36,360 nucleotides of DNA from Rubripirellula sp. GTDB taxonomy: Bacteria > Planctomycetota > Planctomycetia > Pirellulales > Pirellulaceae. The notes below the pieces were generated by a model. The model was not told the DNA's origin. It made no database searches and saw nothing but the letters and a program-made list of their open reading frames with translations. A program made the translations under genes and the position numbers. Positions 27,065-33,638 of the stretch are shown here, piece by piece (position 1 is the stretch's first letter; each line of letters opens with the position of its first letter). The stretch spans positions 1-36,360 of the forward strand of contig JAPKCI010000039.1 in the NCBI GenBank assembly GCA_028823035.1, written 5' to 3'.

Positions 27065-27696
27065 AAGTGAAGTTCTGGATAAGGAATCGTTAGTGCCCTG
27101 TCGGGAGAAAAGGCTGTGCTGCATCGTATGCAACTGGTTTCTACCCGACAGGGACGCACTCCAAGCGAACAAAGTTTAAGTGGTTCGCCAATGATTCGTG
27201 ATCGGATACGACGCTGAAGTGAATCTCTGTGAGTTGGGATGACAAACGACGTTGTGCGAGCCAAGAAAATTGCAATGAATTCGGGCATGGAGGTTTCCGC
27301 ATGTACGTGAAATCAGCACACGAACGCTGAGAGCTCACGAGGGAAAATCGAAGATAGGCACTTTGAGTTCGTGGCATCTGCTAGCTATGGAATTTTGCCT
27401 TTTCCCGCCGCCCCCGCCTTTTTCTCATGCAGAGACACAACTCAGTATGCTGGCAAATACTGTCCCGTTTGATATTGGCTCGGTGCATTAAATTCGCTAT
27501 TCAAACAGACGAGGATTGTAGAAGTCCGTTTTCGATACTCACGGCGTGTCGATCGGAAAGCGATTGTTGAACGCTACACGATCAAATTTTGGCCTTTCGA
27601 ACTCGGGCTCTAACCAAGGTCGTGTTGGGGTGATCTTGACCAATACCAGTTCAAATCAGCGTGTGTTCGCTATCCGCGGAAAGGCGATTAATCAAG
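27065..27696. other. intergenic region with long stem-loop and pyrimidine-rich tract
   Basis: It contains the inverted repeat at 27096-27153 and a C/T-rich tract at about 27393-27425. I see no gene. The frame of the next gene extends upstream to a GTG at 27661, but ATG 27697 is a better start. Confidence 0.5.
27096..27153 (+). terminator. inverted repeat with nested hairpin after the CxxCH protein gene
   Basis: CCCTGTCGGG (27096-27105) and CCCGACAGGG (27144-27153) are perfect 10-bp arms; outer AGTG/CACT can extend pairing past a 3-nt bulge. The loop contains a second hairpin, TGCAT-CGT-ATGCA (27120-27132). It begins 31 nt after the stop at 27064. There is no T run, so it may be an mRNA 3' end structure or a decayed inverted terminal pair rather than an intrinsic terminator. 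Confidence 0.4.
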
Positions 27697-28935
27697 ATGA
27701 CTAAGACTATCGTTGTTGCGGTGTTGACATGCGAACGCAACGAAACTCTCGAGAAGTTTTTAATTGAGTATTCGAAGCTTGCGGTGCCATCTGCGGTGCG
27801 TGCGATTCTTCTTGTTGTGGACAACAGCAAAGACGCAGCGTCGCGAAAAATGGTTGACAGCTATCGGAGTCGTATTGTGGGGTTACGGTACGTAGTTGAA
27901 ACAACCTTGGGGATTCCCATTGCTCGAAATCGAGCGGTTGACGAGGCACTCGCGATGCAAGCCGACCATTTGTGCTTCATCGACGACGATGAGTACCCCG
28001 ATCAGCAATGGCTCACAAAGATTTTTAGTGAATGGCAACACTCGAAGGCCAATCTGATCGGTGGCCCGGTTCAGGTGGCGGACTGTTGCAGGACGTTCGG
28101 ACCATGGAACCGCTTGATCAACGCCAGCCTGAAAGTGCGACAACGACGCAAGAACCGGGCAGCCGATCGCTCATCGAAAAATGGGCGGCAGCCGACGATC
28201 GTCACCAATAATTGGATGTGTGACCTGCATTGGCTCAGGCGAACAGGGGTCCGTTTTGACAACGAATTACTTTACACCGGTGGATCAGATACTGCTTTTT
28301 TTAGAGCCGCTGTCGCCGAGGGATGCAAAACGGCATGGTGCCCCGATGCGGTTGTCCATGAAACGATGATGCGACATCGTTTAGGGCTCCGGTACCAGTT
28401 TCGGCGGGGCAGATCGCAGTCAATCACTCGCTTTCACATGAAGCACCCGAGTGTGACGCCTCTTCAGGCCGTGCTTAGTACCATCATCGCTATCTTCCGT
28501 TTTATTCTTGGCAGCTTGCTCTTTGTGGTGCCCGTCTTTGGAACCGCATCCCTTGTCATGGCTGCTCGGTCACAGGGTTGGGCAGTGGGCAGAATACAGG
28601 CAATGCTGGGAAGGCGGTCGAAGTTGTATGTGCCGAAACCGAAAACTCAGCATGAGCCTGCGGAGTCCAGCATTGACCAATTGCTTCATCACCCGGGTTC
28701 CATGGGCGTAGCGACAAGCGGTCCAGTGTTGGTGGCAACTATGGGAAAACGACCAAGTTGCAGATTCCCTGCGGCATCTTACGCCCCCACTTTTTACAAG
28801 ACCGCCGATTTTTACAAGACCGCCGCTTTTTCAAGCAACAGTTTTGTCGCCTCGCTGAGTAGATCAGTGGGTCAACTGAAAAAACAAGTACAGTCAGAGG
28901 ATCCTACCCCGTTAACCGAGTCCGACTCTCTGTGA
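27697..28935 (+). CDS. family 2 glycosyltransferase with C-terminal membrane helix
   Basis: From ATG 27697 the product has 412 residues. The GT-A fold begins MTKTIVVAVLTCERNETL, the nucleotide-sugar site is FIDDDEYPD (DDD at 96-98), and GGSDTAFF (about 195-202) stands where family 2 enzymes carry the acceptor-side acidic motif. RARN-type NRAVDEA follows the second strand. A hydrophobic segment at 258-290 would anchor it in the membrane. The last 120 residues are Ser/Pro/Thr-rich, low in conservation, and hold an 18-bp in-frame duplication encoding FYKTAD/FYKTAA. It should add a sugar to cell-surface glycan. There are no neighbouring glycan genes, so the acceptor is unknown. A GTG at 27661 is an alternative start. 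Confidence 0.88.
   Translation: MTKTIVVAVLTCERNETLEKFLIEYSKLAVPSAVRAILLVVDNSKDAASRKMVDSYRSRIVGLRYVVETTLGIPIARNRAVDEALAMQADHLCFIDDDEYPDQQWLTKIFSEWQHSKANLIGGPVQVADCCRTFGPWNRLINASLKVRQRRKNRAADRSSKNGRQPTIVTNNWMCDLHWLRRTGVRFDNELLYTGGSDTAFFRAAVAEGCKTAWCPDAVVHETMMRHRLGLRYQFRRGRSQSITRFHMKHPSVTPLQAVLSTIIAIFRFILGSLLFVVPVFGTASLVMAARSQGWAVGRIQAMLGRRSKLYVPKPKTQHEPAESSIDQLLHHPGSMGVATSGPVLVATMGKRPSCRFPAASYAPTFYKTADFYKTAAFSSNSFVASLSRSVGQLKKQVQSEDPTPLTESDSL
28791..28826 (+). repeat. in-frame tandem duplication, 2 x 18 bp, inside glycosyltransferase gene
   Basis: TTTTTACAAGACCGCCGA (28791-28808) is followed by the same sequence with a final C (28809-28826). It adds six residues to the variable C-terminal tail without breaking the frame. 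Confidence 0.9.
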
Positions 28936-29301
28936 GTCCTCCCTGTCGTTGCTGAATAACTCATGTGCTGTCATGCGTGCAGGCTGCGTGAGACGAATGC
29001 GATTCGCCTATGAGCGTGGTGTTGTGATTGCCCGCTAGCCGAAGTCGAGCGACAGCCCTTTTTTCGTCCTGGCACTTGTAAGCTGCCAAGCCGTGCCTGT
29101 CTCCCTTTCCCTGAGGCGAATTTCGCTATTTCGCTATTTCGCTGAGGCGAAAACACTGTGGGCACTAAATTGGGCACCCAGCCTACCGAGGGACTCTTCC
29201 AATGAGGCGATGTTCGCTCAGCCTGTCGAAGTGTGCAGCAATGGACAAGTAAACGACTACCTGCGACACCTTTCCTGCAGAGTCTTTTTGACGGTCGCAC
29301 G
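28936..29301. other. intergenic region between convergent genes
   Basis: It contains a 3 x 8-bp repeat (29120-29143) flanked by copies of CTGAGGCGAA, and a run CCCTTTTTTCG at about 29057-29067 without a strong preceding hairpin. No gene was recognised on either strand. Confidence 0.5.
29120..29143. repeat. tandem repeat, 3 x 8 bp, flanked by direct repeats
   Basis: ATTTCGCT occurs three times in a row at 29120, 29128 and 29136. CTGAGGCGAA flanks it at about 29111-29120 and 29142-29151, and a further TGAGGCGA occurs near 29202. Confidence 0.85.
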
Positions 29302-30858
29302 TCACTGCTTATCAGCGCTGTCGGTGTTGTCCGCAGGTGAATCAACGTTTGTTCCTGGGCGGAATGCGATCTTTCGATAGCGATCACCTTCTTTGCGGAG
29401 GACGTCACGCCATCCGTCGCTCCAGACGACGTGTGCTTCACCATTGATCCATCGCCACTTTCCGGTCGCCCGTGGAACGTGACTCTTTTGGGCCGAAAAA
29501 TCTGCGTTGAGTGTGATGACGAAAGCCGGTTTGCCTTCGCCTTTCGGGCGGCCAATATCCCAGCGACCCACAAACTCTTCAGGAGCCTCGGGGTGGGCTA
29601 TTCGGTTGACGCCCGTCTCGATTCTGTAGAGATGGCTGGCTGTCCGGACAAAGAATGCGTTTCCATCAATCGCAGGTGTTGCCATCAACTGCTGTTTGGC
29701 AAGTGAATTCACGCCAACCGCGTCGAACTTTCGACCTGGGCGGATAATGGTGCAGGTTGCGTCTTCGTTGAATAGGTAGATGCGGTCATTCGCAAAGATT
29801 GGCGTTGCTGAATAGGCGCCATCGAGTCGCTGCTTCCAAATGAACTCACCTGTCTTTGCTTCGAGGCATGTCATTATTCCTTCGCGGTTCACTAGATACA
29901 GCAGGTTACCGATAAGAAGCGGGGTGCAGCGCGCCGGCATGCTGCGTGTTTCCTTCCAGGCTATGTGCGTATTGGTAACGTCACCGTTTCCATCGTGGCG
30001 AATGGCCCAGAGTTCGGGGTGATCCCGGTCAACGATGACATACACCAAGCCGTGACCCGCCACAGGTCGAGGAAAAATCGACCATCCTTTATGTCGAATA
30101 CGCCAGAGCTCTTTTCCAGAAACATCGTAGCCATAGACACCCTGCGCGGCGGAACTGACAAGTTGAATTCCGTCATCTCTGGGAGCGATGCCGGGCATGC
30201 CATAGGCTTTTCGCTGATTGACGGGAACTGTCGAATAGTCGTATGACCGTTGCGTTTTCCAGACGGTCTTCCCTGTCACCTTATCCAGCGCGACGATGTA
30301 CTGAACATCTCGACCATCGACATGAACAACAACATTGTTGCCAATGATGGTCGGGGAACTGGCCGGCCCGGCGTTGGTCTCGTGATCGCATTTCAGATCG
30401 CGACGAGTCCAGATTGTCTCACCCGAATTCGTATCCAGACATGCCGTACCGTAGGTTCCGAAGTGTACAAACACGCGGCCTTTATCAATAACTGGGGTGG
30501 GAGTGGCATAGGTGTTCGCGTTACTGATTTTCTGGGGGCTTTCGGCATCGAACACGTTGAGGTCGTGAATGATACGACCAGTGTTCGTATCGACACAGAC
30601 TGCAAACAAATCGTGTCCATCGGCGGTTGCCGTCGTCATCCATGCCTGGTTGCCGATGATGACAGGCGAGGACCAGCCGCGACCATGAATTGGCGTCTTC
30701 CACGCAATGTTTTCATGATCTGTCCAATTGACCGGCAGGTCGTTCGTAATTGCATGTCCGTTTCCATGTGGCCCGAGAAACTGCCACCAGGGTTCACCGC
30801 CAGCGGCCAGGTTTGCACTGAAACCGACCGCGAATAACAAGAATGAAGCGAATCGCAT
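29302..30858 (-). CDS. secreted PQQ-like beta-propeller protein
   Basis: I start at ATG 30858, with GAGGA 7 nt upstream. The product has 518 residues and a signal peptide (MRFASFLLFAVGFSANLAAG). It begins WWQFLGPHGNGHA and carries repeated PQQ-type blades with the tryptophan docking motif: NIAWKTPIHGRGWSSPVI, TNSGETIWTRRD, KVTGKTVWKTQ, KTGEFIWKQRLDG. This is the outer-membrane or periplasmic PQQ_2 family abundant in planctomycetes. These proteins usually lack a bound PQQ cofactor and act as scaffolds. The last 90 residues (after PEEFVGRWD) form a separate small beta domain resembling a cost- or quality-type lipocalin-like module, whose role I cannot name. It is monocistronic. Confidence 0.88.
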   Translation of the reverse strand: MRFASFLLFAVGFSANLAAGGEPWWQFLGPHGNGHAITNDLPVNWTDHENIAWKTPIHGRGWSSPVIIGNQAWMTTATADGHDLFAVCVDTNTGRIIHDLNVFDAESPQKISNANTYATPTPVIDKGRVFVHFGTYGTACLDTNSGETIWTRRDLKCDHETNAGPASSPTIIGNNVVVHVDGRDVQYIVALDKVTGKTVWKTQRSYDYSTVPVNQRKAYGMPGIAPRDDGIQLVSSAAQGVYGYDVSGKELWRIRHKGWSIFPRPVAGHGLVYVIVDRDHPELWAIRHDGNGDVTNTHIAWKETRSMPARCTPLLIGNLLYLVNREGIMTCLEAKTGEFIWKQRLDGAYSATPIFANDRIYLFNEDATCTIIRPGRKFDAVGVNSLAKQQLMATPAIDGNAFFVRTASHLYRIETGVNRIAHPEAPEEFVGRWDIGRPKGEGKPAFVITLNADFSAQKSHVPRATGKWRWINGEAHVVWSDGWRDVLRKEGDRYRKIAFRPGTNVDSPADNTDSADKQ

Positions 30859-31165
30859 ATCACATTCCTCATGCTGTCTGGTCGCGAAATACCGACAGGT
30901 CACCATCGCCTAAACGCCATCGCAAAAATCGCCATGGTCATTTCCAGGAGTCAAAAACGTAATGTATAGTTCATCGTCATCACGGTCAAGTTTCAGTTAG
31001 TTGTATACCGACGCGATCGCTGTGTTTGAATTCATGATATTCGATCGGACGCGATCAGCTATTTGACGGAGAGCTTTTTTGAGCGAGTCGAGGTCGACGA
31101 AGTCTGTCACGATCGATCTGAGGTGACACTCATGATGCAGTTGGTTTTGTTCGACCAAATGAAGG

Positions 31166-31378
31166 TCAATCAACGGCGAAACAGGAACCCTCTTTTGTGA
31201 CGCCTTCTCCGCGCTGCAGGACAAGAACGCTTCCTCCGGCAACCGTACCATTGGCGATGACTTCCTTGAGCAATTGACGCACCTGATGAAAATACGAACC
31301 GGCGGTGGGGCTAACGACAACTCAACCGATGAAGCAGAGGAAGACCCGTGCGACACTGCTTGCGTTCGGCCGGTTCAT
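31166..31378 (-). pseudogene. remnant of a beta-lactamase-family serine hydrolase N-terminus
   Basis: From an ATG at 31378 the frame reads a signal-like start (MNRPNASSVARVFLCFIG), an in-frame TGA at 31324-31322, then continues in the same frame with HQVRQLLKEVIANGTVAGGS and VLVLQRGEG before stopping at 31166. The phrase G-x-VAGGSVLVL-x-RG is typical of the first strands of class C beta-lactamase/esterase-like serine hydrolases (PF00144). The SxxK catalytic motif and all later parts are absent. It sits next to element A of the proposed cassette array and may be a decayed cassette. The family call rests on a short match. Confidence 0.4.
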
Positions 31379-31396
31379 TTTTATCAATTTTCTTTC

Positions 31397-31488
31397 TAGC
31401 GAACGCCACCGTTCACCGGGCCGAGGACAACTTGCATTGATTTCAGATTCCGTGCGGCCCGCGTCTCTGTGTGCAACGGATTGTAATG
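31397..31488 (-). repeat. attC-like element A, downstream of the small membrane protein
   Basis: Read in the gene direction it starts TTACAATCCGTTGCACAC and ends GGTGAACGGTGGCGTTCGC. GGGCCGCACGG near the middle and CCTCGGCCCGGTG near the end give partial self-complementarity. It shares TACAATCCGTTGCA and TGAAATCAA with element B. It begins 7-8 nt after the stop codon of the gene at 31496-31768. Confidence 0.5.
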
Positions 31489-31495
31489 GCGGGTT

Positions 31496-31768
31496 TCATG
31501 TTGTCCCGGCGTCTGCCCGGTCTGGGATCGTGCGTTGGTGGGCGGCTAGTCTTTTTTTCTGTCGTCGGGCTTGCCAACGAATGCCAAGAATCGATCCAAT
31601 AATAGAACCCGTGATTGTCCCCCCAATGTACCCTGAGACTGCTAAACGTTCACTCCCCAGCATGGCGCCGACTGTTACGCCTGCGATGCCGCCAACAAGT
31701 AAGCCGATCGCGCAGCCAATGGTTGGGATTAACCCCTTTTGTGAGTAGGAAGAAATTTTCGCGGACAT
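31496..31768 (-). CDS. small glycine-zipper membrane protein
   Basis: A 90-residue protein with two hydrophobic Gly-rich helices: GLLVGGIAGVTVGAMLG (about 22-38) and GYIGGTITGSIIGSILG (about 46-62), each with repeated G-x3-G spacing for tight helix packing. A basic tail follows (RWQARRQKKR). It resembles glycine-zipper proteins that sit in membranes, with no specific function I can assign. It lies 52 nt from element B and its stop codon is next to element A, so it fits one cassette. GAGACGG precedes the ATG but spacing is poor. Gene-cassette proteins are often small, membrane-bound and uncharacterised. Confidence 0.65.
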   Translation of the reverse strand: MSAKISSYSQKGLIPTIGCAIGLLVGGIAGVTVGAMLGSERLAVSGYIGGTITGSIIGSILGIRWQARRQKKRLAAHQRTIPDRADAGTT

Positions 31769-31819
31769 TCGTTTTACCGTCTCTCAATCGGGCAATATTT
31801 GTTCGCCTCTGTAATCACC

Positions 31820-31912
31820 ATAACGTCAGGATCACCGAGCGACGGCGAATGATGTTGATTTCAAAAACCGCGCGGCCCTCGGTTCCGGTGCTTTGGCTGC
31901 AACGGATTGTAG
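31820..31912 (-). repeat. attC-like element B, downstream of the 229-residue membrane protein
   Basis: In the gene direction it starts CCTACAATCCGTTGCAGCC and ends GTGATCCTGACGTTATGG. CACCGGAACCGAG near the start and CGTCGCTCGGTG near the end form an imperfect palindrome. The end GTGATCCTGACGTTATG is shared exactly with element C. It begins about 22 nt after the stop codon of the gene at 31933. Confidence 0.55.
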
Positions 31913-31932
31913 GCAGCGCCTGTCTCGCATCC

Positions 31933-32622
31933 TTAATTGGATGATGATGTTGTACGTGACAATCGCTCGGCAAACGCTGAGTAGATAGTGAACGCTTCAT
32001 TCATGAATTCGTGGACTTGTTCAGGCTTCCTGCGTGCGCCGCGAAAATAGATGAAGGCTCCGGGTGCACTTTCGACGCAGATTCCCTTTCGTTGCGCGAG
32101 GAACTTTAGCACTTCGGCATCGAAAAACATTCGAACCGATTGTTCGTTATCTGCTTTGAGCACGAACGAACTCGAGAACTCGGGGTGGTCCTCGAAGTCG
32201 ATATCCTGCATGCCAATTGCGGCACCGACTCTTTGAAAAAAGCCTTCCGGGCTCAAAGAAAAATGTGGGAGACTCAGCGCATCTGACTCCATTGAAACAA
32301 CGGTATGGTGGTGTGTATGCGAGTTCTTTCCGCTGCTAGTGGTGTACTGGTAATCGAAGATCGTGAGCCGTGCGATGTCTGTCTCGGTTGTCATCACGTT
32401 TTTTATTTTGCGACTGCGCCCCTTGTTGAAGAGGGGAAATGCATTCATCTTTGCAAGCAATTCTTCATCCTTTGTTGCCAAAAACTGCAGGCCGATATCG
32501 GTGGCGACCGCTCGTAGGGCTTCCGTTCGTTTCTTATCGAAGTGGGATCCTAGCCAGATAATGGCTCCCATAAATAAAACGAATGCACAAAAGATGGCTA
32601 CTAGTAAAAAAGCGTGTTCCAT
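31933..32622 (-). CDS. single-helix membrane protein of unknown function
   Basis: A 229-residue protein. Residues 5-26 (FLLVAIFCAFVLFMGAIIWL) form an N-terminal membrane helix, so the rest is probably cytoplasmic. The soluble part begins KKRTEALRAVATDIGLQFLA, contains the strand TIFDYQYTTSSGKNSHTHHHTVVSME and the segment FFDAEVLKFLAQRKGICVES ending FIYFRGARRKPEQVHEFM. I recall hypothetical proteins of this type in planctomycetes, often in several paralogous copies, but no function. The six-unit 17-bp array ends one base before the ATG, so each unit (which carries GAGAAG in the gene direction) could act as ribosome site. Element B lies just after the stop, which fits a gene cassette. Confidence 0.75.
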   Translation of the reverse strand: MEHAFLLVAIFCAFVLFMGAIIWLGSHFDKKRTEALRAVATDIGLQFLATKDEELLAKMNAFPLFNKGRSRKIKNVMTTETDIARLTIFDYQYTTSSGKNSHTHHHTVVSMESDALSLPHFSLSPEGFFQRVGAAIGMQDIDFEDHPEFSSSFVLKADNEQSVRMFFDAEVLKFLAQRKGICVESAPGAFIYFRGARRKPEQVHEFMNEAFTIYSAFAERLSRTTSSSN

Positions 32623-32623
32623 G

Positions 32624-32725
32624 ATTACTGCTTCTCGTCGATTACTACTTCTCGTCGATTACTACTTCTCGTCGATTACTACTTCTCGTCGATTACTACT
32701 TCTCGTCGATTACTGCTTCTCGTCA
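32624..32725. repeat. tandem repeat array, 6 x 17 bp, adjoining a start codon
   Basis: Six 17-bp units start at 32624, 32641, 32658, 32675, 32692 and 32709. The four inner units are ATTACTACTTCTCGTCG; the first and last have ACTGC, and the last ends in A. The total is 102 bp, the same as the array at 22361-22462 but unrelated in sequence. On the gene strand each unit reads CGACGAGAAGTAGTAAT. Confidence 0.97.
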
Positions 32726-32764
32726 TTCCATCTTTTCTATTGCAGACTGACTTACGCCAGCTGC

Positions 32765-32850
32765 ATAACGTCAGGATCACCGGGCGACGGCGGAAATCCT
32801 GAACTAAGTGTAAACCAAAGTCTGTCGCTCCGTCTGTATCCGATGGTTAT
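32765..32850 (-). repeat. attC-like element C, downstream of the LRR-like gene
   Basis: In the gene direction it starts ATAACCATCGGATACAGACGG and ends CCCGGTGATCCTGACGTTAT. The arms GGATACAGACGGAGCGAC and GTCGCCCGGTGATCC pair imperfectly, and the outermost bases are ATAAC and GTTAT. It starts six nucleotides after the stop codon of the gene at 32856. Best preserved of the four elements. Confidence 0.6.
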
Positions 32851-32855
32851 TTGCT

Positions 32856-33347
32856 TCATTCCGGGGTCGGATGGTTGGTCGCGTCAACGCGGACGTGTGG
32901 GAGCAAAGCTCGGAGCTTTGCCAATCGTTCAGCGCTGATGTTGGTATAGTCAAGATAGAGGTGACGTAGTTTAGGCAAATCAACGAGTGGGGTGAAATCA
33001 AGCTTGTCGTCGATTTCGATAATGATCGCAAGGGAACGTAGGTCGCGCAAGTCGGTGATTGGAGTCAAATCTTGAACCATCGTGTTGTCCAGCACGACAG
33101 TGTCGACCGAATCAATGAAGTCGATGCCGATGGTGTTGATCAACCAAGTTGGCGATCGGAGGATTGCATTGTGGTCGTATTCGTCCGTTGACGTATTGTA
33201 TTTGTGAGAAAACGTGATGTGCCCTTTCTGTGTGGCAACCCATTCACGTCCACGCTTTTGCCTGACGGAACGGCGTATTGGCATCGCCAAGAATACGGCG
33301 GCAACCGCGGTAACGACCAACAGAGTACGTAATGAAAACCGGGTCAC
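32856..33347 (-). CDS. membrane-anchored leucine-rich-repeat-like protein
   Basis: A 163-residue protein. FSLRTLLVVTAVAAVFLAMP (4-23) is an N-terminal anchor of the FSLRTLL type common in planctomycetes. RSPTWLINTIGIDFIDSVDTVVLDN leads into a short LRR series: VQDLTPITDLRDLRSLAIII, LDFTPLVDLPKLRHLYLDYT, ISAERLAKLRALLPHVRV. The repeats match the L-x2-L-x-L pattern and the final IS-x-E-x-L-x-L-x2-LP-x-V ending of planctomycete LRR proteins. Function is unknown; LRR proteins usually bind other proteins. It lies between elements D and C with its stop next to C, so it fits a gene cassette. The start ATG has no strong ribosome site. Confidence 0.8.
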   Translation of the reverse strand: MTRFSLRTLLVVTAVAAVFLAMPIRRSVRQKRGREWVATQKGHITFSHKYNTSTDEYDHNAILRSPTWLINTIGIDFIDSVDTVVLDNTMVQDLTPITDLRDLRSLAIIIEIDDKLDFTPLVDLPKLRHLYLDYTNISAERLAKLRALLPHVRVDATNHPTPE

Positions 33348-33376
33348 TATTAGGTGCCAATTTGATGCGTTTAGGT

Positions 33377-33412
33377 CGGATAACGTTCAGGATACGGATA
33401 ACGTTCAGGATA
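33377..33412. repeat. tandem duplication, 2 x 18 bp, of the element D end
   Basis: CGGATAACGTTCAGGATA occurs at 33377-33394 and 33395-33412, perfectly. It contains the ATAACGTTCAGGAT end that corresponds to ATAACGTCAGGAT of elements B and C, so the attC-like end has been duplicated in place. Confidence 0.9.
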
Positions 33413-33545
33413 ACCGGGCCGAGAGTTTACTCGCGAACGCGATCGCACGCTATCACCAATTTGTCGCCCATGAATTTCAAAACTTGCGATGGACGATGTG
33501 TACGACACCAGTCCATCGCGAGTAAGTTCGGGCCGTTGTTACTGC
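33379..33545 (-). repeat. attC-like element D, larger and with a nested hairpin
   Basis: In the gene direction it starts at GTAACAACGGCCCG and ends at the duplicated GAACGTTATCC. CGGGCCGAGAGTTTACTCGCGA (33415-33436) is complementary in large part to TCGCGAGTAAGTTCGGGCCG (33516-33535), which gives the long palindrome. A second hairpin (33486-33519) lies inside. It may be a cassette end whose gene is lost, or two fused elements, and it fills the gap between the LRR-like gene and the sulfatase. Confidence 0.5.
33486..33519. other. hairpin nested in element D
   Basis: GCGATGGAC (33486-33494) and GTCCATCGC (33511-33519) are perfect 9-bp arms, with an additional GTGT-ACG-ACAC pairing inside the loop. 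The 3' arm overlaps the segment that pairs with 33415-33436, so the two structures exclude each other. Confidence 0.55.
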
Positions 33546-33638
33546 TCTTCGATACCAGGGATCGTCTGATATCTCTGGCATGCACGTATCGTGTTAAGAT
33601 GGTGCGGGTCCATCCCAGCCGCGAACACTGAGAATTTA

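Larger units (their letters stand above)
30859..31495. other. intergenic region with a gene remnant and an attC-like element
   Basis: Apart from the remnant (31166-31378) and element A (31397-31488) I see nothing definite. A 119-codon minus-strand frame (30997-31356) overlaps the remnant in another frame; its C-terminal half looks somewhat protein-like, but there is no support for calling it. Confidence 0.45.
31397..33545 (-). mobile_element. putative integron-type gene-cassette array (no integrase in view)
   Basis: Four palindromic attC-like elements (A 31397-31488, B 31820-31912, C 32765-32850, D 33379-33545) alternate with three small genes on the minus strand. Each gene is followed within about 7-22 nt by an element at its 3' end. 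The distances between equivalent element ends are about 423, 945 and 615 bp, the usual cassette size. Element ends in the gene direction start with (T/A)AACAA-like and finish with GTTAT-like sequence. Integron integrases have been reported from planctomycetes, which makes this plausible. The elements look partly decayed, so mobility is doubtful. Confidence 0.55.

Noticed and set aside
29045-29067. Intrinsic terminator for the glycosyltransferase gene
   Set aside because: There is a T run (CCCTTTTTTCG), but the preceding stem is only four base pairs.
30997-31356. 119-codon minus-strand gene
   Set aside because: Its N-terminal half overlaps, in another frame, the serine-hydrolase remnant that looks like the true coding frame.
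31820-33412. Elements A-D as simple REP-like or transposon (MITE) repeats
   Set aside because: Considered as an alternative, but their strict placement after each same-strand gene and the AAC/GTT ends fit attC sites better. It is not excluded, and I state it as the main counter-hypothesis.
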